Shown here: piece by piece, positions 1 to 5,099 of the stretch
How the letters are laid out: the number at the start of each line of letters is the position of its first letter
How positions within the stretch are numbered: the first letter of the stretch is position 1
Assembly (NCBI GenBank): GCA_047605605.1
Contig: JASGFG010000129.1
Span: 1-5,099, forward strand
Reading direction: 5' to 3'
DNA: 5,099 nucleotides
DNA from: JAATGA01 sp047605605
GTDB lineage: Bacteria; Pseudomonadota; Alphaproteobacteria; Rhodobacterales; Rhodobacteraceae
Notes under the pieces: model-generated
Told to the model about the DNA's origin: nothing
Database searches by the model: none
The model's input: only the letters and a program-made list of their open reading frames with translations
Program-made: the position numbers and the translations under genes

Positions 1-954
1 CGCAAGCGCCGCGAGCGCCGCCCCGGCTTCGGCGCGAAGGGCCACGGCGGCGGGATGGCGCGCAAGCTGGTCGGGGCAGATGTCGATGCGGATCATGCCC
101 GGCGGTGCGGGCAGGCCGCCGCGCGCATACATGTCGTATTCCGTCGGCCCGAATTCGGTGCCGACCGCCAGGACCAGATCCGCGGCGTGGATCAGCCCGC
201 GCACAGCGTCCAGGCTGGCCGACGCCGGCACCAGCAGCGGGTGCCCGTGCATCAGCCCGCGCGCGTTGGTGGTGGTGACGACCGGCGCGTCCAACGCCTC
301 GGCCAGCGCCTGCAACGCCGCCCCGGCGTGCTTCGCGCCGCCCCCGGCCAGGATGAGCGGCCGTTGCGCCGCGTCCAGCATCCGCACCGCCTGCGACAGA
401 TCGGGAAGCGGCGGCACCGACACCGCCAGCGGCGCCGCAAGCGGCGGGCAGGGCAGCGGCATCACATCGGTCGGCACCTCGATATGGACGGGGCCGGGGC
501 GGGCGCCCAGCATCGCGGCAAAGGCCCGGTCCAGCGCGGGACCGACCTGCGCGGGCTCCTCGATCCGCTCGGACGGGCAGAGGGCGCGCACCATCGCCTG
601 CTGATCGGGCAGTTCGTGCAGCAGGCCCAGCCCCTTGCCCAGCGAATCCCTGCGGTTCACGCCGGAAATCACCAGCATCGGCACCGAATCCTCGCGCGCC
701 TGCGCCATGGCCGTCAGTGCATTGGTCAGCCCCGGCCCGGTGATGACGAAAGCGACGCCCGGACGGCCCGAAACCCGGGCAAACCCGTCGGCCATGAAGG
801 CGCAGCCCTGTTCGTGCCGCGCCGTCACATGCCGCACGGGCGAGCCGGACAGGCCGCGGTAAAGCTCGACCGTATGCACGCCGGGGATGCCGAAGACGAC
901 CTCGACCCCGCGGTCGGCCAATCCCTGGACCAGAACCTCACCCACCGTTTTCAT
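1..954 (-). CDS. aruI: Thiamine-diphosphate enzyme, probable 2-ketoarginine (5-guanidino-2-oxopentanoate) decarboxylase, C-terminus beyond window
   Basis: Partial: 318 N-terminal residues are present and the reading frame runs off the left edge. Family members are roughly 530-600 aa, so the C-terminal diphosphate/Mg-binding (GDG) domain is not visible. Seen: the N-terminal pyrimidine-binding domain (about 1-165) with FGIPGVHTVELYRGL at 21-35, the catalytic Glu48 in ARHEQG, and ITGPGLTNAL at 71-80. The central domain begins near 187 with LILAGGGAKHAG. The segments GVHTVELYRGL and SLGKGLGLLHELPDQ (104-118) resemble, from memory, 5-guanidino-2-oxopentanoate decarboxylases rather than biosynthetic acetolactate synthases. 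Inferred reaction: 2-ketoarginine to 4-guanidinobutyraldehyde plus CO2, in the cytoplasm. The ATG overlaps the aminotransferase TGA by 4 bp (951-954), and a GGGGA motif lies 7 bases upstream, fixing the start. Pairing with an AruH-like transaminase supports the role. Alternative: another acetolactate-synthase-like decarboxylase. The TPP-enzyme class is near certain; the substrate is inferred. Confidence 0.8.
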   Translation of the reverse strand, partial: MKTVGEVLVQGLADRGVEVVFGIPGVHTVELYRGLSGSPVRHVTARHEQGCAFMADGFARVSGRPGVAFVITGPGLTNALTAMAQAREDSVPMLVISGVNRRDSLGKGLGLLHELPDQQAMVRALCPSERIEEPAQVGPALDRAFAAMLGARPGPVHIEVPTDVMPLPCPPLAAPLAVSVPPLPDLSQAVRMLDAAQRPLILAGGGAKHAGAALQALAEALDAPVVTTTNARGLMHGHPLLVPASASLDAVRGLIHAADLVLAVGTEFGPTEYDMYARGGLPAPPGMIRIDICPDQLARHPAAVALRAEAGAALAALA

Positions 955-2138
955 GCTGCTTTCCCCATCACTTCGGCCGCATGGGCCGCGATCCTGTCAC
1001 ATGCCTCGGCAATGCGGTCGTCGGGCTGGGTCAGGCTGACGCGCAGCCACCCCGACAGCCCGGCCCCAAAGCTTTCGCCCGGCATGACCGCGACATGCCG
1101 CGCCTCCAGCAGCCCCTCGGCAAAGGTCAGGCCGGAAAGGCCGGTGGCCCGCACATCGACCAGCGCGAACATCCCCGCCTCTGGCATGTGGACGCCCAGG
1201 CTGTTCACCCCGTGCAGCCGGTCGCGGATCAGCCCGGCGCGCCGCGCAAATCGTTCCGCCATCCCCGCCGCCACCGGCGACGGGCGCGAGACGGCCTCGG
1301 CCGTCATATCAGCGATGAAGGGCTGGTTGCCGAACAGCATGGTTTCCGCCAGCGGCAACAGGCGCGCGCAGAACTCGGCCGGCCCGACGCACCAGCCTGA
1401 CCGGAAGCCGGGCGCGGCATGGGATTTGGAAATCGAGGCGCAGGCTATCGTCCGCTCGGCCAGTTCCGGCAGATCCAGCGGCGAGACGAAGGGCGTGCCG
1501 GGAAAAACCAGATCCTCGTATACTTCGTCCGAGACGATCCACAGGTCATGCTCCACCGCCAGACGCCCCAGATCGGCAATGTCCCGATGCCGAAGAACCG
1601 CCCCCGTCGGGTTGTGGGGCGAGTTCAGGAACAGCACCCGGCTGCGCGGCGTGAGGGCCGCGGCCACATCGGTGGCGCGCATCCTGAACCCCGCCTCTGG
1701 ATGCAGCGTGACCGGCACCGCCCGCGCCCCGGTCGAGGCGATCACCCCCTCATAGGTCGCATACATCGGGTCGCCCACCAGCACCTCGTCGCCCTCTCCG
1801 ACCAGCGCGGTCATCACGGCGTAAAGCGTGGTCTGGGTGCCCGGAAAGCACATGATCCGCTCGGGGCCGATCCCCTGGCCGCGACGCGCGGAATAGCGGC
1901 GCGACAGGGCCTCCAGCAGCCCCGCCTCGCCCCGGCCGTTGGAATAGCCGACACGGCCCGCCTGCATGGCGCGGGTGGCGGACTCGATCAACGCGGGCGG
2001 GGTGGGCACGTCGGGCTCGCCGATGGTCAGTTCGATCACCGGGATGCCTGCGGCCTTCATGGCCCGCGCGCGCGCATGGACCCCCCATTTCGCCCCGCCC
2101 AGATCGGCCAGACGTTCGGTGATGGCGGCATATCTCAT
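951..2138 (-). CDS. aruH: PLP-dependent class I/II aminotransferase, probable arginine:pyruvate transaminase
   Basis: A 395-aa fold-type I aminotransferase, full length for the family. Visible landmarks: substrate-side GEPDVPTP (40-47), PMYATYE (124-130), Asn176 in SPHNPTG (173-179), Asp204 and Tyr207 in SDEVYEDL, the PLP Schiff-base Lys238 in SISKSHA (235-241), Arg246 in GFRSGW, and the carboxylate-binding Arg366 in WLRVSL. The opening MRY, the PMYATYE block, the LNSPHNP block and the SKSHA block resemble AruH, which transfers the alpha-amino group of L-arginine to pyruvate to give 2-ketoarginine and alanine. The start at 2138 is chosen over a 40-residue extension reaching 2258, because it matches the family N-terminus, has AAGGA 8 bases upstream, and overlaps the regulator stop as ATGA. 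The downstream TPP decarboxylase also overlaps by ATGA, indicating translational coupling. Alternative: a related aspartate/aromatic or valine-pyruvate type transaminase. Fold and reaction class are secure; arginine as substrate is inferred mainly from resemblance and neighbour. Confidence 0.85.
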   Translation of the reverse strand: MRYAAITERLADLGGAKWGVHARARAMKAAGIPVIELTIGEPDVPTPPALIESATRAMQAGRVGYSNGRGEAGLLEALSRRYSARRGQGIGPERIMCFPGTQTTLYAVMTALVGEGDEVLVGDPMYATYEGVIASTGARAVPVTLHPEAGFRMRATDVAAALTPRSRVLFLNSPHNPTGAVLRHRDIADLGRLAVEHDLWIVSDEVYEDLVFPGTPFVSPLDLPELAERTIACASISKSHAAPGFRSGWCVGPAEFCARLLPLAETMLFGNQPFIADMTAEAVSRPSPVAAGMAERFARRAGLIRDRLHGVNSLGVHMPEAGMFALVDVRATGLSGLTFAEGLLEARHVAVMPGESFGAGLSGWLRVSLTQPDDRIAEACDRIAAHAAEVMGKAA

Positions 2139-2773
2139 GTCTTCGGTCCTTCGGTAAGCGAAAGCGGAATCCCCAGCAGCGTTCCGACCGACGCAAGGCC
2201 GATGGCGACGATCTCGCCGGGAAGGAAGCGGTCGGGGATGACCGAGGCCTCCAGCCACAGCCCGTCGATCACCGCATTGCAGGCGATGGCATCCCGGCGC
2301 AGGGCCGCGGCATCCTGCGGACGGCCCAGATCGGCGATCAGCACCTGAAGCACGTCGCGAAAGCCCAGGTATCCGGCCTCATGCGCATCCTGCATCGCCG
2401 GATCGGACAGGGCCACATGCAGGAACCCCGCCCACCGGCCGACAGAAGGCCCCGATGTGACAGGGGGCGACAGGGTGGCGGCGATGAAGGCCGCCAATCG
2501 TGAGACGGGATCGGCCGGCCCCGCCGCGACGACCGCCAGCGCATCCTGGGTCATCCCGTCCATATGGCTGCGATAGGCGGCCCGGATCAGCTCTTCCTTG
2601 CTGACGAAGTAATGCCGGATCAGGCCGGGCGTCACCCCCGCGCGATCGGCGATCGCCCGCACCGTCGCGGCCGCGACGCCGCCTTCGGACACCAGATCCA
2701 GCGCAGCCGTGATCAGCGCGTCACGACGCGCCTCTTCGGTTTCGCGCCGGAACGGGCGGCGGTCGGCGGGCAT
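2135..2773 (-). CDS. TetR-family transcriptional regulator, BetI-like
   Basis: A 212-aa protein, typical TetR length. The N-terminal DNA-binding domain spans about 14-62, with the helix-turn-helix at roughly 36-57 (TVRAIADRAGVTPGLIRHYF) followed by the usual KEEL helix start at 59-62. The C-terminal ligand/dimer domain contains WAGFLHVAL (114-122) and AVIDGLWLEAS (167-177). The latter resembles the DGLWL motif near the end of BetI-type (TetR_C_6) regulators. The start ATG at 2773 has GGAG 5 bases upstream. It is the first gene of a three-gene operon, its TGA overlapping the aminotransferase ATG by 4 bp, so regulator and enzymes share one transcript. A perfect palindrome 12 bp upstream of the start suggests autoregulation. 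It probably senses arginine, 2-ketoarginine or another guanidino/amine compound, by analogy with choline-responsive BetI; the ligand is inferred. A betI assignment itself is not supported, since no choline-oxidation genes are visible. Confidence 0.92.
   Translation of the reverse strand: MPADRRPFRRETEEARRDALITAALDLVSEGGVAAATVRAIADRAGVTPGLIRHYFVSKEELIRAAYRSHMDGMTQDALAVVAAGPADPVSRLAAFIAATLSPPVTSGPSVGRWAGFLHVALSDPAMQDAHEAGYLGFRDVLQVLIADLGRPQDAAALRRDAIACNAVIDGLWLEASVIPDRFLPGEIVAIGLASVGTLLGIPLSLTEGPKT
2147..2151 (-). promoter_or_regulatory. Ribosome binding site deciding the aminotransferase start
   Basis: AAGGA on the minus strand, 8 bases before the ATG at 2138-2136 and lying inside the 3' end of the regulator gene. 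It supports the 395-aa start over the longer in-frame start at 2258. Confidence 0.6.
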
Positions 2774-2778
2774 GGGAA

Positions 2779-2782
2779 CTCC
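2779..2782 (-). promoter_or_regulatory. Ribosome binding site of the TetR regulator
   Basis: GGAG on the minus strand, 5 bases before the ATG at 2773-2771. It supports this start for the first gene of the operon. Confidence 0.6.
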
Positions 2783-2785
2783 GAT

Positions 2786-2801
2786 TTATACAAGCGTATA
2801 A
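2786..2801. promoter_or_regulatory. Perfect 16-bp palindrome, probable TetR operator
   Basis: The plus strand reads TTATAC-AAGC-GTATAA: two perfect 6-bp inverted arms around a 4-bp spacer. It is AT-rich in an otherwise very GC-rich region and ends 12 bp before the regulator ATG. TetR-family dimers commonly bind short palindromes of this size overlapping their own promoter. On the minus strand its outer edge overlaps a possible -10 box (TATTAT, 2803-2798). A TTGCGA at 2828-2823 could be the -35, although the 19-bp spacing is long. The symmetry is directly visible; the binding role is inferred from position next to the regulator. Confidence 0.65.
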
Positions 2802-2828
2802 TAATCCCGGATGCGCGCCGCTTCGCAA
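2798..2828 (-). promoter_or_regulatory. Candidate promoter of the regulator-transaminase-decarboxylase operon
   Basis: Minus-strand TTGCGA (2828-2823) and TATTAT (2803-2798) with a 19-bp spacer. The -10 candidate overlaps the palindrome, which would let a bound repressor block RNA polymerase. The long spacer makes this a weak call. A different -10, the TATAAA at 2790-2785, is possible but has no good -35 partner. Confidence 0.3.
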
Positions 2829-2849
2829 GGCCCCGCGACAGATTATTCG

Positions 2850-2875
2850 GACCCGCCTGCCGCCGGGGCGGGGTC
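2850..2875. other. GC-rich hairpin in the gap after the SH3 gene, possible terminator
   Basis: GACCC GCC at 2850-2857 pairs with GGC GGGGTC at 2867-2875 with one bulged G, leaving a 9-base loop. On the plus strand it is followed by ATTTCTTCCTT, the usual layout of an intrinsic terminator, yet no plus-strand gene precedes it. On the minus strand, where the SH3 gene would need a terminator, there is no T tract. A second small GGCC/GGCC hairpin sits at 2918-2931 directly after the SH3 stop and is followed on the minus strand by GGCGTTT. One of the two probably separates the SH3 gene from the operon, but neither is a textbook terminator. Confidence 0.3.
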
Positions 2876-2931
2876 ATTTCTTCCTTATGCCCATAGAGGC
2901 ATCAGGCGGGAAACGCCGGCCGCCGAAGGCC

Positions 2932-3648
2932 CTATTCCAGCACCTCGCCCGGATCGACGCCCCAAAGCGCGGTCTTCCTGGCCCAGCCCTTCTCGCCCTC
3001 GATGCTGACACGGCACCAGTCCGGCAGGCATTCCAGCAGCTTGCCGACGACATTCGCCTCGGCCTCGAAGACGACCTGCGACTGGTCGTCGGCCCGCGAA
3101 TGGAACTCGGCCATGTTCTGTGTGACGAGAATCGTCCGCACGCCCGAGATCAGCGCGAAGTTCACCCAGCCGCCCACGCCATCCGCATCCTCGACCCGGC
3201 GCCAGTGTTCATATTCGGCCGTGACCCGCAGCGGCATCCCGGCCCGCTTGAACACCCAGTCGACGCGGTGGCTCAGCCCCGGCCCGCGCCGGGCATTTCC
3301 TTCCGAGCTTTTCAGCGAGACATAGCGCGGCAGGGGCAGGTTCGTGACGGCACCCCGCGTCGGGTCGCGCGGCTTGACCTTGCGGCGCGTCTGCGCAGGC
3401 GGCAGGGGGGGGCCCTGCAATTCGTCGGAATGAATGGCGACGGGCTGGGCATCCTGGGTCGGCGCGACCACATCCTGAACGCCATCGACCGTTTCAAGCC
3501 CCTCGGTCCCGTCGACGTCGGCATCCGGCGCCGCAGGGGCGGCCTGCTGCGCGCCGATATGGGCGGGGCGTGGCGGCGGCGCCTCCTGTGCCAGAACCGA
3601 TCCCGCCAGAAACCCGGCCACAAGGACCGCAATGCCTGCCCTGTTCAT
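2932..3648 (-). CDS. Secreted SH3-like domain protein (SH3_4/DUF1058), two repeats
   Basis: A 238-aa protein. Residues 1-20 form a clear Sec signal peptide: short basic start MNR, hydrophobic core, likely cleavage SVLA|QE. No lipobox Cys is present, so it is probably soluble periplasmic. Residues 21-100 are a Pro/Ala/Asp-rich low-complexity linker. Two SH3-like repeats follow: about 106-170 (SEGNARRGPG at 115-124, then EHWRRVED and GGWVNFALI) and about 171-233 (DWCRVSIEG, then GWARKTALWG). This GNxRxGP...W.RV...GW pattern is characteristic of bacterial SH3_4 domains. Cys207 and Cys212 may form a disulfide. The function is unknown; bacterial SH3 domains often bind cell-wall peptides. The start at 3648 was chosen because it opens the signal peptide; the frame stays open to 3831, but that extension is basic, lacks secretion features and crosses the neighbour's start. 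The ribosome site is weak (GGCGGGCG). The gene is divergent from the dehydrogenase gene. Confidence 0.85.
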   Translation of the reverse strand: MNRAGIAVLVAGFLAGSVLAQEAPPPRPAHIGAQQAAPAAPDADVDGTEGLETVDGVQDVVAPTQDAQPVAIHSDELQGPPLPPAQTRRKVKPRDPTRGAVTNLPLPRYVSLKSSEGNARRGPGLSHRVDWVFKRAGMPLRVTAEYEHWRRVEDADGVGGWVNFALISGVRTILVTQNMAEFHSRADDQSQVVFEAEANVVGKLLECLPDWCRVSIEGEKGWARKTALWGVDPGEVLE

Positions 3649-3824
3649 GCGTTTCGCCCGCCTGTCTGCCGCAGGTCGGCGGTTGGTCCGCCCGTTCCTG
3701 CGCTTTGCCCATCTTGCCGCGGGAGGATGACCCGCTTCGCCTCGCTCCGGGGCTTGTGCCCTGCCCCGCTTCGTTCCACTTTGCCAGTCAAACGCCCGCA
3801 AGGGAAGCGCATAGGGAGAGAGAC
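3649..3824. promoter_or_regulatory. Divergent intergenic region between the SH3 and dehydrogenase genes
   Basis: A 176-bp gap that must hold both promoters. No convincing -35/-10 pair was found on either strand. Visible structure: an inverted repeat CGGGGC (3748-3753) and GCCCCG (3763-3768) with a 9-base loop, and a 9-bp direct repeat CCCGCTTCG at 3731-3739 and 3765-3773. These could be regulatory, or simply the low-complexity GC bias of this genome. Confidence 0.4.
3813..3818 (+). promoter_or_regulatory. Ribosome binding site of the dehydrogenase gene
   Basis: AGGGAG, 6 bases before the ATG at 3825. It is strong and fixes this start against the in-frame upstream start at 3570, which would run antisense through the SH3 gene. 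Confidence 0.75.
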
Positions 3825-4811
3825 ATGCCAACGCAGCGCCTGAGTGTGGTCGTGACGCGACGCCTGCCCGAGCCGGTCGAGACGCGGATGAAGGAGCTCT
3901 TCGACGTGGAACTGCGCGATCAGGACACCCGCATGACGCGCGAGGAGCTGGCCGATGCCATGCGCCGCGCCGACGTTCTGGTGCCGACCCTGACCGACCA
4001 GATCGACGCCGGGCTGATCGCGCAGGCGGGCGAAAAGCTGAAGCTGATCGCCAACTACGGGTCGGGGGTGGACCACATAGATGTCGCCACCGCGCGCCAG
4101 CGGGGCATCCTGGTGTCGAACACCCCCGGCGTCGTGACCGAGGATACCGCCGACATGACCATGGCGCTGATCCTGGCCGTCACCCGCCGCATCCCCGAAG
4201 GGCTGGCGGTCATGCAGGAAGGCAACTGGCAGGGATGGTCGCCCATGGCCATGCTGGGCGGGCGGATCGCCGGGCGGCGGCTCGGCATCCTTGGCATGGG
4301 CCGGATCGGCCAGGCGGTCGCCCGCCGCGCCCGCGCCTTCGGAATGCAGATCCACTATCACAACCGCAAGCGCCTGCGCCCCGAGGTGGAGGAACCGCTG
4401 GAGGCGACCTGGTGGGAAAGCCTGGACCAGATGATTTCCCGGATGGACATCGTCTCGGTCAACTGCCCGCACACGCCCTCGACCTTTCACCTGCTGAACG
4501 CGCGCCGTCTGAAGCTGCTGAAACCTTCGGCGGTAATCGTCAACACCTCGCGCGGCGAGGTGATCGACGAGAACGCCCTGACCCGCGGCCTGCGCGCGGG
4601 CGAGATCGCGGGGGCTGGTCTCGACGTGTTCGAGCACGGGTCCGAGATCAACCCCCGCCTGCGCGAGCTGAAGAACGTGGTGCTGCTGCCGCATATGGGG
4701 TCGGCCACGGTCGAGGGCAGGATCGAGATGGGCGAGAAGGTGATCATCAACATCAAGACCTTTGCCGACGGCCACAGGCCCCCCGATCAGGTGGTTCCGG
4801 GGATGATGTAG
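3825..4811 (+). CDS. D-2-hydroxyacid dehydrogenase, glyoxylate/hydroxypyruvate (D-glycerate) reductase type
   Basis: 328 aa, the usual length for this family. The N-terminal half of the catalytic domain has NYGSGVDHIDV (77-87) and SNTPGV (98-103). The Rossmann domain has GMGRIG at 157-162 in the middle of the chain. Catalytic Arg243 lies in VNTSRGEVIDENAL and His290 in LLPHMGSAT. The second-strand end reads HYHNRKRL (177-184) with no Asp, suggesting NADPH rather than NADH. Expected role: cytoplasmic reduction of glyoxylate to glycolate or hydroxypyruvate to D-glycerate, in the serine/glyoxylate or photorespiration-like salvage routes. Oddity: the catalytic Glu expected 29 residues after the Arg is Gly272, although Glu270 and Glu274 flank it. 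A formate or phosphonate dehydrogenase assignment is less likely. It is a single gene, divergent from the SH3 gene and convergent with the methionine synthase gene. The substrate is not determinable from sequence alone. Confidence 0.93.
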   Translation: MPTQRLSVVVTRRLPEPVETRMKELFDVELRDQDTRMTREELADAMRRADVLVPTLTDQIDAGLIAQAGEKLKLIANYGSGVDHIDVATARQRGILVSNTPGVVTEDTADMTMALILAVTRRIPEGLAVMQEGNWQGWSPMAMLGGRIAGRRLGILGMGRIGQAVARRARAFGMQIHYHNRKRLRPEVEEPLEATWWESLDQMISRMDIVSVNCPHTPSTFHLLNARRLKLLKPSAVIVNTSRGEVIDENALTRGLRAGEIAGAGLDVFEHGSEINPRLRELKNVVLLPHMGSATVEGRIEMGEKVIINIKTFADGHRPPDQVVPGMM

Positions 4812-4825
4812 GGGGCGGCGCCCCC
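4811..4825 (+). other. Short GC hairpin at the dehydrogenase stop codon
   Basis: Starting in the last base of the TAG, GGGGGC pairs with GCCCCC around a 3-base loop (4811-4816 with 4820-4825), within a run of nine C. It is GC-only without a T tract, so an intrinsic terminator is unproven. Confidence 0.35.
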
Positions 4826-4846
4826 CCCCGGTCCTGATCCTCGGAG

Positions 4847-4891
4847 GAAGGCCCGGAGGCGAAATGAGGCGCTACCTTCATCCGGGCTTTC
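4847..4891. terminator. Possible terminator hairpin between convergent genes
   Basis: GAAGGCCCGGA (4847-4857) pairs with TCCGGGCTTTC (4881-4891) over 11 bp with one G-U, around a 23-base loop. On the plus strand the 3' arm ends in TTTC, weakly terminator-like, about 36 bp after the dehydrogenase stop. The large loop and short T tract lower confidence. The rest of the 148-bp gap (4812-4959) shows no gene. GCCTTT (4901-4906) and AAAGGC (4953-4958) are complementary but far apart. Confidence 0.35.
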
Positions 4892-4959
4892 CCGCCGCGC
4901 GCCTTTCGAGGCAAACGGAAGGGACGCAGCCTGCATCGGAAGCCGAGAAAACAAAGGCC

Positions 4960-5099
4960 CTACGCCGCCTGCCCCTTCGCGCTTTGTTCGACCGTATAAT
5001 TCAGCACCGGCGCCAGCCAGCGTTCGACCTCGGGCAAGGGCATTCCCTTGCGGCGGGCATAATCCTCGGCCTGATCGCGTTCGACCTTGGCCACGCCGA
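4960..5099 (-). CDS. metH: C-terminal end of probable cobalamin-dependent methionine synthase (MetH), cut by right edge
   Basis: Only the last 45 residues are in the window, ending with TAG at 4962-4960. They include VERDQAEDYARRKGM and EVERWLAPVLNY, closely resembling the conserved end of the AdoMet-binding reactivation domain of MetH (in E. coli, roughly IQRDQVEDYARRKGM and VERWLAPNLGY, from memory). This domain remethylates oxidised cob(II)alamin with AdoMet and flavodoxin. The protein carries a short extra tail after the conserved NY (TVEQSAKGQAA). Full MetH is about 1,200 aa. Some Rhodobacteraceae split MetH into separate polypeptides, so this may instead be a stand-alone reactivation protein; the visible part cannot tell. 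It is convergent with the dehydrogenase gene. Confidence 0.75.
   Translation of the reverse strand, partial: GVAKVERDQAEDYARRKGMPLPEVERWLAPVLNYTVEQSAKGQAA

Noticed and set aside
55..1755. A 566-codon plus-strand open frame
   Set aside because: It is antisense to the decarboxylase and aminotransferase genes, is rich in Arg/Gln/His/Pro without any recognisable domain, and is explained by high GC content. The minus-strand genes carry full family motifs.
2139..2258. A 40-residue N-terminal extension of the aminotransferase
   Set aside because: It lies inside the regulator gene, does not look like a transaminase N-terminus, and the internal ATG has a better ribosome site and an ATGA overlap.
3731..3773. 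9-bp direct repeat CCCGCTTCG and inverted repeat CGGGGC/GCCCCG as an operator
   Set aside because: Short GC-rich repeats are expected by chance in this composition, and no regulator gene is adjacent. It is mentioned in the intergenic feature only.
3649..3831. A 61-residue extension of the SH3 protein
   Set aside because: It would bury the signal peptide inside the protein and overlap the dehydrogenase start.
2887..3843. A 318-codon plus-strand open frame over the SH3 gene
   Set aside because: It is antisense to a gene with a clear signal peptide and SH3 repeats, and no protein family is recognisable in it.
3645..4775. A 376-codon minus-strand open frame
   Set aside because: It lies antisense to the dehydrogenase gene, which has a strong ribosome site and complete motifs. 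The minus translation is His/Gln/Asp-rich without a domain.

Overview
The window is GC-rich, densely coding DNA with tight gene overlaps. Its proteins read like those of a Rhodobacteraceae alphaproteobacterium, possibly Paracoccus-like. The genus is an inference from protein resemblance and composition; no marker gene here fixes it.

Left half (1-2773, all minus strand): a compact three-gene operon read right to left. It starts with a BetI-like TetR-family regulator (2135-2773), followed by a fold-type I aminotransferase resembling arginine:pyruvate transaminase AruH (951-2138). Last is a thiamine-diphosphate enzyme resembling 2-ketoarginine decarboxylase AruI (954 down to 1, cut by the window edge). 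Both junctions are 4-bp ATGA overlaps. If the assignments hold, the pair would convert L-arginine to 4-guanidinobutyraldehyde through 5-guanidino-2-oxopentanoate (the arginine transaminase route). The regulator would control its own operon through a perfect 16-bp palindrome (2786-2801) just upstream of its start.

Middle (2774-3824): an intergenic stretch with the operator and GC-rich hairpins, then a minus-strand gene (2932-3648) for a secreted protein with two bacterial SH3-like (SH3_4/DUF1058) repeats. A 176-bp divergent region follows.

Right part (3825-5099): a plus-strand D-2-hydroxyacid dehydrogenase of the glyoxylate/hydroxypyruvate reductase type (3825-4811). It has the catalytic Arg and His, but Gly where the family's catalytic Glu normally sits. 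A 148-bp convergent gap with hairpins separates it from the C-terminal end of a probable cobalamin-dependent methionine synthase (minus strand, 4960-5099, cut by the right edge).

I saw no tRNA or rRNA gene, CRISPR array, insertion sequence or phage signature. The most notable points are the TetR-led arginine transaminase operon with its operator, and the substituted catalytic residue in the dehydrogenase.
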